Positions 18,405 through 26,526 of a stretch of DNA of 64,000 nucleotides are shown in pieces (position 1 is the stretch's first letter; every line of letters begins with the position of its first letter). Under the pieces are notes generated by a model. It was not told where the DNA came from, did no database searches, and saw only the letters and a list, made by a program, of their open reading frames with translations. The DNA is taken from NCBI GenBank assembly GCA_045544175.1, contig JAZPYL010000064.1, positions 62,001 through 126,000 of the forward strand, in the 5' to 3' direction. This DNA comes from UBA6857 sp045544175. Its GTDB lineage: Bacteria > Bacillota > Clostridia > Oscillospirales > Acutalibacteraceae. The position numbers and the translations under genes were made by a program.

Positions 18405-19373
18405 TTAAAAATTTCCCCAGATTTTAAGTTCTTCTTCCTGAGGCATTATATCATCTGCCATACCGAGATTATGCATTAACTCTCTTGCGGCATTATAACC
18501 CATTTTCTTCTGTCTGTTATTCATTGCGGCAACCTCAATAATTACTGCAAGGTTTCTGCCGGGCTTTACAGGCACAACAGTGTGAGGCACATTTACACCG
18601 AGGATTTCTGTATATTCGTTATCCATACCCATTCGGTCATAAACCTTTTCACTGTCCCAAGGCTCAAGCTCAATAACCATATCGATTTTTTCAGCAAGCT
18701 TAACAGCACCCATACCGAAGATTCGTCTTGCATTGATAATACCGATGCCTCTCAGCTCAATAAAATGTCTTATGTTATCAGGAGCTGAACCGACGATTGT
18801 TTTTGCACCTGTCTTTTTAATTTCAACAGCATCATCAGCGACGAGTCTGTGTCCTCTTTTAATAAGTTCAACTGCAGTTTCACTTTTACCGACACCGCTG
18901 TCCCCGAGAATAAGCACACCTTCGCCGTAAACCTCGACGAATACACCGTGGCGGGTAATTCTCTCAGCCAGCTCAACATTAAGATAAGCTATTACCGTTG
19001 CCATTGCTCTGGAGGTAGAGTCATTACTCAGAAGAACCGGGACGTCATATTTAGGTGCAAGTTCAAGAATCTCCCGAGGGCAAGGAAGCGTTCTTGTAAT
19101 AATTACACAAGCAGGGCTTCTTGACATAAACCTTTCAACTCTTCTGTATCTCTCTTCCTCGTCATAGCTGTTTATATATTCTACCTCGGTTTTTCCGAGG
19201 AAATTAACTCGGGTGTTATCAAAAAAGTTTTCATAACCTGAAATGAACAGACCCGGTCTGTTAACATCTCGTGATGAAATCAGGATATCTGAAGGAGCCT
19301 TTGGCAAATATAAAGTTTCCATCTGTGTATCCTTAAGAAACTTTTCGAGAGAAACACTGTATTTAGCAGACAT
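18405..19373 (-). CDS. hprK: HPr kinase/phosphorylase
   Basis: HprK phosphorylates HPr on Ser46 under good carbon supply and reverses this under starvation, controlling CcpA-dependent catabolite repression. The P-loop is LGDSGVGKSETAVELIKRGH (about residues 150-169), followed by LVADDAVEI and the C-terminal signature RNLAVIIEVAAMNNRQK. An upstream in-frame ATG exists at 19400, but TTGGAGGTGGATT directly precedes ATG 19373, giving MSAKYSVSLEKFL and about 322 residues. It is the first gene of the long minus-strand run, behind a recognisable promoter. A PTS and HPr are therefore expected elsewhere in the genome. Confidence 0.96.
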   Translation of the reverse strand: MSAKYSVSLEKFLKDTQMETLYLPKAPSDILISSRDVNRPGLFISGYENFFDNTRVNFLGKTEVEYINSYDEEERYRRVERFMSRSPACVIITRTLPCPREILELAPKYDVPVLLSNDSTSRAMATVIAYLNVELAERITRHGVFVEVYGEGVLILGDSGVGKSETAVELIKRGHRLVADDAVEIKKTGAKTIVGSAPDNIRHFIELRGIGIINARRIFGMGAVKLAEKIDMVIELEPWDSEKVYDRMGMDNEYTEILGVNVPHTVVPVKPGRNLAVIIEVAAMNNRQKKMGYNAARELMHNLGMADDIMPQEEELKIWGNF

Positions 19374-19414
19374 AATCCACCTCCAAGTATTACTGTACAT
19401 AATTATACTTGTAT

Positions 19415-19444
19415 ATTATATAATAAAACTCAGTTTAATCGCAA
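19415..19444 (-). promoter_or_regulatory. Sigma-A-type promoter for the hprK operon
   Basis: On the minus strand TTGCGA (19444-19439) and a perfect TATAAT (19420-19415) are separated by 18 bases, about 40 bases before the hprK start. It is the only good promoter found upstream of the run of genes ending at transketolase, although internal promoters are likely. Confidence 0.5.
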
Positions 19445-19502
19445 CAGTTTTTTAAATATTTTTTTGAAAAAACAGTTAATTTTACGATTATTTTTTTGCC
19501 AA

Positions 19503-19534
19503 ATAAAAACAGACGGCGTTTTTAACCGTCTGTT
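19503..19534 (-). terminator. Rho-independent terminator after the U32 peptidase gene
   Basis: The hairpin arms ACAGACGG/CCGTCTGT (19509-19516 with 19526-19533) are followed on the minus strand by TTTTTATTTGG. It ends the cupin-to-U32 operon and separates it from hprK. Confidence 0.8.
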
Positions 19535-20789
19535 ATATAATAACACGGGCTTTTTCTTCCCGTTCTTTTCTGAGAATCATCTCTTTTTCAAGATGTTCAT
19601 CACATTCAAAAGAAAATTTCATCATTGCGCGATTGGCAGCTTCAATACTATCTCCTGAATCATTTTTAAGGCTTTTCACCGTTATTCTGAAAGGCTTTTC
19701 ACCTATAGGCATAGCTTCAAGCTCATCGCCCTCAAAAAATCTGTTTCTCTGTGTGCAATACGCAACGCCGTTTTCGTACTTATCGACAACAGCAACTACG
19801 TCCCATTCTCTGTTGTATCCGCCCTTATAGCTGATATTCGCATCTTCCGAAGGATCACCATAGAAAAAGCCGGTGCAGTAATCTCTGTAGCTTACACGGC
19901 GCATTTCGTCGAGAATCCACTGTTCAGGAACATAGTCATCAGACGGATTTTCAAAATAACCGTCTATAGCTTTTCTGTAAGCGTTGGTAACAACAGCAAC
20001 GTAATATTCAGATTTTGCTCTGCCTTCAATTTTAAAACTGGTAATCCCAGCTTTAATCATTTCGGGTATATGCTCAATCATACACATATCCTTTGAATTG
20101 AGAATATATGTGCCGCCGTCGCCTTCGTAGACAGGAAAATACTGTCCCGGACGCGTCTCTTCCATAAGAGCATATTTCCAGCGGCAAGGCTGAGCACATT
20201 CACCTCGGTTTGCATCTCTGTTCACAAGATAATTTGAAATAAGACATCTGCCCGAAAAAGATACACACATCGCTCCGTGTACAAAGCATTCAATATCCAT
20301 ATCGGAAGGAATATTGTCTCTTAAAGTGCCGATTTCTTTAAGGCTCAGCTCTCTTGCTGTTACCACTCTTTTTGCACCCATTTTATAAAACGCATTAGCA
20401 GCAGCATAGTTGACAACACCCGTCTGGGTAGATATGTGAATTTCAATACCCGGTGCATATTTTTTTGCATATTCGAGAACACCCAAATCTGAAATGATTA
20501 ACGCATCCACACCCGCCGAAACCGCGTTTTCAAGAAAAGCAGGAAGCAGCTCTATTTCATTATTTCTCGGAAGAACATTGCACGTTAAATACACCTTGAC
20601 GCCGTGCTTGTGTGCAAAGCTAACAGCCTCATGGAGCTGTTCACCGTCAAAATTGGCAGGCGCGGCTCTCATACCGAAAACCGTGCCACCGAGATAAACG
20701 GCATCTGCACCGTATTTAACAGCTGCTTTAAGTCTTTCCATATCGCCTGCCGGAGCAAGAAGCTCAGGCTTTTTAAATTCTGTAATCAT
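19533..20789 (-). CDS. Peptidase U32 family protein, probable tRNA hydroxylation factor (TrhP-like)
   Basis: The U32 signature is clear: ECFVHGAMCVSFSGRCLISNY (about residues 168-188) with CAQPCRW after it, whose cysteines are thought to hold an iron-sulfur cluster, and FKIEGRAKS near 275. E. coli YegQ/TrhP and B. subtilis YrrO/TrhP2 of this type support 5-hydroxyuridine formation at tRNA U34 instead of proteolysis. In Bacillus yrrO lies close to yrrL (mltG), and here it directly follows mltG, supporting the TrhP assignment. The length is 418 residues. Calling it a protease would be unsupported. Confidence 0.85.
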   Translation of the reverse strand: MITEFKKPELLAPAGDMERLKAAVKYGADAVYLGGTVFGMRAAPANFDGEQLHEAVSFAHKHGVKVYLTCNVLPRNNEIELLPAFLENAVSAGVDALIISDLGVLEYAKKYAPGIEIHISTQTGVVNYAAANAFYKMGAKRVVTARELSLKEIGTLRDNIPSDMDIECFVHGAMCVSFSGRCLISNYLVNRDANRGECAQPCRWKYALMEETRPGQYFPVYEGDGGTYILNSKDMCMIEHIPEMIKAGITSFKIEGRAKSEYYVAVVTNAYRKAIDGYFENPSDDYVPEQWILDEMRRVSYRDYCTGFFYGDPSEDANISYKGGYNREWDVVAVVDKYENGVAYCTQRNRFFEGDELEAMPIGEKPFRITVKSLKNDSGDSIEAANRAMMKFSFECDEHLEKEMILRKEREEKARVII

Positions 20790-20800
20790 TTAAAACTCCA

Positions 20801-22459
20801 TTATTGACCGTAGAGAACTTTTTTGTAATTAGCCTCGTGCTCGCTCTTGGTAGAAGCAAGATAAATTTTACCCGAATCATCGTGACAGAAATAGTAATAA
20901 TTTGTGTCTGCCGGATAAAGAGCGGCTCTTATAGCAGCAGCACCGGGGTTACAGATAGGTCCGGGAGGTAATCCGCCGTTACTGTAAGTGTTATATGAGT
21001 TGCTGTATAAGCTTTCATAGAAATCGGAGAAGACATCATAATCATCTTCGAGAGTAGAAATATAATCACTCGTCGAGTCCATATTGATAAACGGATATGT
21101 GGCCTTGTCGGAAAGTCTGTTATGAATAACTGATGAAACATCATCCATCTGTGTTGTATCGTTAGCCTCTCTCTGAATAATTGAAGCGATAGTGATTATC
21201 TCATCAACAGACATATTAAGTTCTTTGAGTCTGTCGTTATATTCATCTTTCCACTTTACTTCAAAGTTGTTGAAAAGCTTTTTAATAACCGAGCTTGCAT
21301 TTTCGCCGATAAAGAAATCATAGGTATCAGGGAAAAGATAGCCTTCAGCTTTAAGATATCTGCCGTTTACCGTTCCGATATCTTCGATGAAATCATACTG
21401 ACCGCCAATAATATCAAGATTAGCGTAAAGCTTATCCGCTTCGCAGACCTTATATTTTTCAAGCTTCTCAAAAATCTGTGCAATCGTCCAGCCTTCAGGG
21501 AAGGTAAGACGAACTGTGTCGCTGGAATTCATTCTGGACGACATCATTGATTCAAGCATTGCTTCAACGCCCATATCTGCGTCGAGATAATAGTTGCCTG
21601 CTTCGTAAGCGATTTTTTTGGTTTCAACATATTTTCCGTCTTTGTCATATATTTCAATTTCATCATAATGACGGAACTTGCAGAAAATATCAGTAATAAT
21701 CGGTTGCTTTATAAGGCCGGATTCCTTGAGTGTTTTAAACACATCTTCATAATCCGATTCAGGTGCGATATACACCGATACATAACCGTCATTATCATCT
21801 TTATCAATAACAAGAATATCATTGATTGTAGTCATAGCAACGGTTGATGCAGTAACAGTGAGAATAGCAATAAAAATTACACAAACGCAAGCAACAAGTA
21901 CAGAATTAATAAAATTGTACCTTCTCTTTGCGCTCATTTTTTTAGGTTTACCACCGACAGTACTATTATTTTTCACAGGTTTCTGCTTAGGTGCATTTGC
22001 ATTCTGAGGCTTAGGAGCAGCCGCTTGCTTCCTGTCAACAGAAGAATTAATCTTAGGAACAACTCTTGTATGTTGAGCAGATTCCGCGGGTGCTTTCGGC
22101 TGAACTACGGGAGCTTTTGCAGGTGCTGAAGGTACTTCGCCTGAGATGCCTGCGGATTTATTCTGAATAGATTCAAGATACTCTCTGCCTGTAACATTCT
22201 GAAGCTTCGGGGATGTTTCTCTATGCTGAACAGGTGAAAAATCGGGAATGAGATTAGCCTCTTCGGGAAGATTTACCTGAAACCTCTTAGCCCTCGGAGC
22301 TCCGCTCACTGCAGGAGCATCATTCATTGATTTACCGCGCACAGAATTAATATTCTCACTGAAATCACCGAGCGAATTCGATTTAGAAATATGAGGCGGC
22401 TTCGGAGTTGCAGACTTGTTGTTTAAGCCATTTTCTTCCGAGCGGAAACGATCGTCCAT
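20801..22459 (-). CDS. mltG: Endolytic transglycosylase MltG (YceG-like)
   Basis: MltG cleaves nascent glycan strands in the membrane and sets their length. The protein has an unusually long cytoplasmic N-terminus of about 185 residues, rich in Pro/Ala/Lys and probably disordered. One membrane segment follows (about 188-212, SVLVACVCVIFIAILTVTAS), then the YceG domain with the catalytic Glu region IITIASIIQREAN and NRL. E. coli MltG is 340 residues; the excess here is the N-terminal tail, a possible partner-docking region. AGGAGG precedes the ATG. It lies 12 bases after fthC. Confidence 0.93.
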   Translation of the reverse strand: MDDRFRSEENGLNNKSATPKPPHISKSNSLGDFSENINSVRGKSMNDAPAVSGAPRAKRFQVNLPEEANLIPDFSPVQHRETSPKLQNVTGREYLESIQNKSAGISGEVPSAPAKAPVVQPKAPAESAQHTRVVPKINSSVDRKQAAAPKPQNANAPKQKPVKNNSTVGGKPKKMSAKRRYNFINSVLVACVCVIFIAILTVTASTVAMTTINDILVIDKDDNDGYVSVYIAPESDYEDVFKTLKESGLIKQPIITDIFCKFRHYDEIEIYDKDGKYVETKKIAYEAGNYYLDADMGVEAMLESMMSSRMNSSDTVRLTFPEGWTIAQIFEKLEKYKVCEADKLYANLDIIGGQYDFIEDIGTVNGRYLKAEGYLFPDTYDFFIGENASSVIKKLFNNFEVKWKDEYNDRLKELNMSVDEIITIASIIQREANDTTQMDDVSSVIHNRLSDKATYPFINMDSTSDYISTLEDDYDVFSDFYESLYSNSYNTYSNGGLPPGPICNPGAAAIRAALYPADTNYYYFCHDDSGKIYLASTKSEHEANYKKVLYGQ

Positions 22460-22471
22460 ATGTATTCCTCC

Positions 22472-23035
22472 TTATCTTATGCTTATAATTTCATTTTCTG
22501 TAATTATTACATTGACTTTGCAGTCATATTTATCAAAAGGTAAAGTATCGCATAAGCATTCTTTATAACATAAGCCTATACTCTTTCCTTTGAAATTGCT
22601 TAAAAACCTGTCGTAATATCCTTTTCCGTAACCGATACGGTATCCGTTTTTATCAAAAGCCAGTCCGGGAACAATACAAATTGAATTAGCACTGTCTTCA
22701 GCTTCAACACATTTTTCAGAATCGGGCTCCTTAATAGAATACATACCTTCAATAAGCTGATTCTGAGTATCAATAATTATGTAAAAATCCATAGAGCCGT
22801 TTGCGTCACTGCATCTCGGAACTGCAACTCCTATTCCCATTTCAAGTGCAGCAGCAATAATTGCAGACGTATCAACCTCAGAGCCCATTGAGCAGTAAAC
22901 AAATACAGTATCAACATCATTGAGGTTTACATACTCGGAAAATTTGCGAAATATACTTTCATCCTTGTCTGCAGATTTCACGGCACTTCTTACGGATTTA
23001 TATTTTTTGCGAAGTTCAGCTTTGCCGGTATTCAT
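22472..23035 (-). CDS. 5-formyltetrahydrofolate cyclo-ligase
   Basis: This enzyme converts 5-formyl-THF to 5,10-methenyl-THF using ATP. The N-terminal LRKKYKSVRSAV, the mid-domain VPRC, and the signature GYRIGYGKGYYDRFL (about residues 136-150) are diagnostic. The 187-residue length is typical. It overlaps the DJ-1 gene by ATGA and precedes mltG. A folate one-carbon enzyme in an operon with thymidylate kinase, and near the divergent thyX, fits thymidylate metabolism, but this grouping could be coincidental. Confidence 0.93.
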   Translation of the reverse strand: MNTGKAELRKKYKSVRSAVKSADKDESIFRKFSEYVNLNDVDTVFVYCSMGSEVDTSAIIAAALEMGIGVAVPRCSDANGSMDFYIIIDTQNQLIEGMYSIKEPDSEKCVEAEDSANSICIVPGLAFDKNGYRIGYGKGYYDRFLSNFKGKSIGLCYKECLCDTLPFDKYDCKVNVIITENEIISIR

Positions 23036-23574
23036 TTTGACTGAATTGCCTTTCTGATTTCATCGGATTTTTCAGATGAAACAACAGCAGATACAATCTC
23101 AAGACCAAAATCCACAGCAACACCTGCACCCTTAGCAGTAATAATTTTACCGTCTCTGACAACGTGCTTGTCGCTGATAATTGCACCCTCAAGCTCCTTT
23201 TCAAATCCGGGGTAAGCAATAGCTTCTTTACCGCAGAGAATGCCTCTGTGACCTAAAATGGACGGAGCGGCACAGATTGCGCAAAGAAATTTGTCACTTT
23301 CAAGTGCAAAATCAATAGCCTTCTGAACAATGGCACTGTTTTCAAGATTGACGGTTCCGGGCATTCCTCCGGGAAGAATAACTGCTTCAAGGCTTTCATT
23401 AAAAACAATTTCATCCTCAGTACAATCGCACTCTACTTTTATATTGTGAGCACCGCATATTAATTTTGAACCGACACCGACTGTTTTAAGTTCAACGCCC
23501 GCTCTTCTTATCATATCGACAGCCGCAAGAGCTTCAACCTCTTCAAAGCCGTCGGCTAAAAAACAATAAATCAT
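23032..23574 (-). CDS. DJ-1/PfpI family protein
   Basis: This is a 180-residue DJ-1/ThiJ superfamily member. The acidic residue of EEVEALAAVDMIRRAG and the nucleophile-elbow cysteine in FLCAICAAPSILG (about residue 99) are present, as is LPGGMPGTVNL. This subgroup resembles YajL/DJ-1: glyoxalase, deglycase or chaperone activities have been proposed, but the actual role is unsettled. It is coupled to the following fthC by a 4-base overlap. Confidence 0.9.
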   Translation of the reverse strand: MIYCFLADGFEEVEALAAVDMIRRAGVELKTVGVGSKLICGAHNIKVECDCTEDEIVFNESLEAVILPGGMPGTVNLENSAIVQKAIDFALESDKFLCAICAAPSILGHRGILCGKEAIAYPGFEKELEGAIISDKHVVRDGKIITAKGAGVAVDFGLEIVSAVVSSEKSDEIRKAIQSK

Positions 23575-23586
23575 TGATAATCTCCT

Positions 23587-24420
23587 TTAATCAAGGGCGA
23601 TATTCATATATACGCCGTTTTCAACAGATTTTCTGATACTTGTGTTTTCGGTATATATCATACCGAATTTAATTTTTTTACTCTGACAAAACCTACTTAA
23701 ATCGTACGGTGAAGAAATTTCTGTTCCTGATTTAAGCTTAGAAAGAAATTTCTCTGTATTATACTTGAAATTCTCTTGTGAGCTCAGATACTCTATTACC
23801 TCAGTTTTGCCTGTATCGGAAATATAATAGCTGTCAACGCTGTTTCTGTAAATATGATATCCTGCAAAATCAAGGCAGGATGCCGCATATTCCGTTTCTG
23901 ACTTTTCAAAAGAGAATTTATTTCCTCCGTATAATTTTCTTAATTCAAAATATTCATCAAAACTAATTATCTCGTCCTCGTCAAACACAGCTCTTTCTTT
24001 CTCTGTCACTGATAAATATTTATACATCAGTGATTCAAAACCGTACTTAGCGTAATAACCGTAGAGCTTATCAGATGCAGGAACAAGCGCAATATAATCA
24101 ATGTTATTATTAACGATAAATTCTTCGGCTTCATTGATAAGACGAGCCATTATTCCGTTTTTTCTGTATTCAGTCAAGGTGGCAGCAGCATACAAATACC
24201 TACCGTTATATATCTTACCGTCTGATGTTATATTGCACTTTAAAAGATACAATGCAGAAACAACCCTGCCGTCAGAAATTTCGCCGAAAACCTCAGCAGG
24301 TACATAGCCTTTATCAAAAATCAGACTTATATATTCATCGCTGTCGCCAAAAACCTCAGACCAGAGATTTTTCAGCGAACCGCTGTATTTTTTTGCATCA
24401 ATCAGCATTTTATAAGCCAT
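23587..24420 (-). CDS. GNAT family N-acetyltransferase
   Basis: The N-terminal half carries a GNAT fold: ALYLLKC strand, then YLYAAATLTEYRKNGIMARLINEAEEF (about residues 72-98), the acetyl-CoA V/A motif in relaxed form, and ALVPASDKLYGYYAKYGFES. The C-terminal 130 residues are poorly conserved and may form an Eis-like second lobe. Length is 277. The substrate is unknown. Its start overlaps the 3' end of the DUF2156 gene, and together they may modify lipids or peptides, which is speculative. Confidence 0.8.
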   Translation of the reverse strand: MAYKMLIDAKKYSGSLKNLWSEVFGDSDEYISLIFDKGYVPAEVFGEISDGRVVSALYLLKCNITSDGKIYNGRYLYAAATLTEYRKNGIMARLINEAEEFIVNNNIDYIALVPASDKLYGYYAKYGFESLMYKYLSVTEKERAVFDEDEIISFDEYFELRKLYGGNKFSFEKSETEYAASCLDFAGYHIYRNSVDSYYISDTGKTEVIEYLSSQENFKYNTEKFLSKLKSGTEISSPYDLSRFCQSKKIKFGMIYTENTSIRKSVENGVYMNIALD

Positions 24421-25295
24421 GCTTCATATTTTTCGGGAAGTTTTACCGGATGATATGAAAGCTTTGCCTTTCTTAAATTTTCAAGACCGAGATCATCTTC
24501 TCTGTCGATATATTTATAATCTGAAAGCTCATTTTCAACAAACTGCTGATTAATCATAGGGTATGCACCTCTTAAATCTGAAAAAGCCTTTTCAAAATGT
24601 ACACAGAAGGTGTCTGTATTGATTTCCTCGCCCATTGCAAAAGCAACAACGTCACCGTCAACTCTGATTACTCCGCCTTTACAGTCAAGCTCTTCAAAAT
24701 TTTCAAACACCTTACGGATGATTTTAAGCTCGGTTTCAAGGTCTTCAGAATAAATACTTCCGCTTTTCTCAAGCCACTTTACATTCATATCGTAGCAGTC
24801 ACCGATATTTTCAGAGGACATGCTTTCATAAGACCAGTTGTAGTTTTTTCTGAAATAGGATATATGATTTCTTTTCGGCTGATATTTCTTCCCTGAAAGC
24901 CTGATAAGATCCTCGCTGGAATAAATATAGTCTTCGCCGTCACGGTCATGAAGAATATCAAACCTTTCCGGAAAAAGCTTTTCAAGCTCTGTTTTATCAT
25001 CGCTGCTGATGCCGAAAATAAAGCATTCCTTTTCTTCATTCATCATTTCTTCTATGACAAGTGATAAAACTTCTTTAATGTCACCTTCGCCTACGGGATA
25101 GCAATAGCCAATAGTATCTTCAATGTAACATTTAGTTACAAGAAACCCTTTGACTTCTGCTATAAGCAGCTTCATCTTTTCAGTATAAGAGAAAATATTT
25201 GAAAATGAGTATTCACAGGTAAGATTGTCTTTTTTTGATAACAGCTCTTTTACCCACTGCTTATCACTTAATTCGGGAGCCCGAAAATCAATCAT
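24402..25295 (-). CDS. DUF2156 (LPG synthase C-terminal-like) protein
   Basis: This 297-residue cytosolic protein matches the DUF2156 domain, a pair of GNAT-like lobes shared with the catalytic part of MprF phosphatidylglycerol lysyltransferases and FemX enzymes. Visible segments are YSFSNIFSYTEK, the QPKRNHISYFRKNY basic block (about 137-150), DVVAFAMGEEIN and FSDLRGAYPMINQQF. There are no membrane segments, so it is not MprF itself. Aminoacyl transfer from tRNA to an unknown acceptor is the family expectation. It overlaps tmk upstream and the GNAT gene downstream. Confidence 0.8.
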   Translation of the reverse strand: MIDFRAPELSDKQWVKELLSKKDNLTCEYSFSNIFSYTEKMKLLIAEVKGFLVTKCYIEDTIGYCYPVGEGDIKEVLSLVIEEMMNEEKECFIFGISSDDKTELEKLFPERFDILHDRDGEDYIYSSEDLIRLSGKKYQPKRNHISYFRKNYNWSYESMSSENIGDCYDMNVKWLEKSGSIYSEDLETELKIIRKVFENFEELDCKGGVIRVDGDVVAFAMGEEINTDTFCVHFEKAFSDLRGAYPMINQQFVENELSDYKYIDREDDLGLENLRKAKLSYHPVKLPEKYEAWLIKC

Positions 25296-25962
25296 TTTTT
25301 AAAAGCTTCCTTTCAACAACATTGCAAACCATCTTAGAAATATATTCAACAGTAAAAGGTTCGCCATTTTCGCCGCATTTTATAACTTCCCACCCTAATT
25401 TTTCTGCAGCATATACCGCAGCCTTATGGCAAGAAACAAGATACTGAACATCCCGTTCGTGTACATCTTTTTTATCTTCGTCGCCTGAATATCTTTTAAG
25501 AAGTAGCTTCTGCGAAATATCCACCGGCATATCAAGATAAATGACACAGTCGGGTTCAGGTATACCGATTTTGTTATATTCAAAATCAAAAAGCCACTGA
25601 AGATAGGCATCCCAATCATCCTCGGAGAGCTTTGTCATCTGATGGGACGCATTTGATGTTGTATATCGGTTAGCAACAGTGATTTTATCAGAGTTGTATT
25701 CCTTTTCCCAATGCTTTTTAAAGCTTGCGTAACGGTCAACAGCATAAAAGGTTGATGCAGCATAAGCATTGACATCGGAAGGCTTGTCACCCATTTCGCC
25801 GTTCAAATACATTTTAACCAGTGTACTCGAGGGATCGTTATAATACGGTAGATCAAGCGCATAAGTTGTATAGCCCTTATTTTCAAGATATGCTGACAGT
25901 AATTCTGCCTGCGTAGCCTTTCCGCTTCCGTCAAGACCTTCAATAACAACCATTTTGCCCAT
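25288..25962 (-). CDS. tmk: Thymidylate kinase (dTMP kinase family)
   Basis: The P-loop is IEGLDGSGKATQ (about residues 6-17), with the DR-Y nucleotide-binding segment (VDRYASFKKHW, ANRYTTSN) and a lid region around LLLKRYSGDEDKKDVHE. Product length is about 224, typical of Tmk. A TTG at 25974 opens the frame, but GAGGTG precedes ATG 25962 (MGKMVVIEGLDGSGK). Two thymidine-nucleotide genes, this one and the divergent thyX, lie within 600 bases. The basic lid differs somewhat from B. subtilis Tmk, so a second Tmk elsewhere cannot be excluded. Confidence 0.88.
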   Translation of the reverse strand: MGKMVVIEGLDGSGKATQAELLSAYLENKGYTTYALDLPYYNDPSSTLVKMYLNGEMGDKPSDVNAYAASTFYAVDRYASFKKHWEKEYNSDKITVANRYTTSNASHQMTKLSEDDWDAYLQWLFDFEYNKIGIPEPDCVIYLDMPVDISQKLLLKRYSGDEDKKDVHERDVQYLVSCHKAAVYAAEKLGWEVIKCGENGEPFTVEYISKMVCNVVERKLLKND

Positions 25963-25970
25963 AAGACACC

Positions 25971-26318
25971 TCAATATGTAAGAATTACTGCAAACACCTC
26001 AAGAGTTTCATCGCCCTTGTTTGCAATTGAATGTTCCTGACCTGAAAGACAGACACAGCTGTCACCGGGATTTAAAATCTCAGTTTTACCGTTGTCGTTA
26101 TATGTAGCTGTACCTTTGATTATGTAAAAAATTTCTTCCTCGTTTTCATGGACATGTGCGCCGATTGAAGAACCGGGCTCAAGAGTAATTGTTGCAATCA
26201 ATCTTGATGCACCCTTAAACTCACCTTTGTCAAATACATTTCTGATTACAGCCTGTCCGTCACCGCCACGCATCTGAACTTTTATATCAGTAGTCATATT
26301 GCTGTTACGTTTAATCAT
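25971..26318 (-). CDS. Cupin domain protein
   Basis: This 115-residue single-domain cupin has both motifs: motif 1 GAHVHENEEEIFYIIKG (about 61-77) with metal ligands H, H, E, and motif 2 PGDSCVCLSGQEHSIAN (about 90-106) with the third His. It probably binds a divalent metal. The function is unknown; small cupins of this type serve as regulators, isomerases or dioxygenases. It is the first gene of the minus operon and lies 8 bases before tmk. Confidence 0.85.
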   Translation of the reverse strand: MIKRNSNMTTDIKVQMRGGDGQAVIRNVFDKGEFKGASRLIATITLEPGSSIGAHVHENEEEIFYIIKGTATYNDNGKTEILNPGDSCVCLSGQEHSIANKGDETLEVFAVILTY

Positions 26319-26350
26319 ATCTCTACTACCCCCATTTTACATTACTCACT

Positions 26351-26378
26351 ATTATATCACATTTTGCTGTATAATCAA
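26351..26378 (-). promoter_or_regulatory. Sigma-A promoter of the cupin-tmk-mltG operon
   Basis: On the minus strand TTGATT (26378-26373) and TATAAT (26356-26351) are 16 bases apart, 33 bases before the cupin start. It would drive eight genes down to the terminator at 19503. Confidence 0.65.
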
Positions 26379-26459
26379 TCGTTTTTTATTAAATTTTTCT
26401 TTCATTTTAGTGCTATTTTTAAAACAAATTTTAATTAAAGACAAATGGCTGATATATGA

Positions 26460-26488
26460 TTGACAAAAAGACGTATTTAGACTAAAAT
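26460..26488 (+). promoter_or_regulatory. Sigma-A promoter of thyX
   Basis: TTGACA (26460-26465) and TAAAAT (26483-26488) are spaced by exactly 17 bases, about 38 bases upstream of the chosen thyX start. The two divergent promoters are about 80 bases apart. Confidence 0.75.
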
Positions 26489-26526
26489 ATAAAAGAATAT
26501 ATTACTTACCAAAGGAAGTGACAGAA

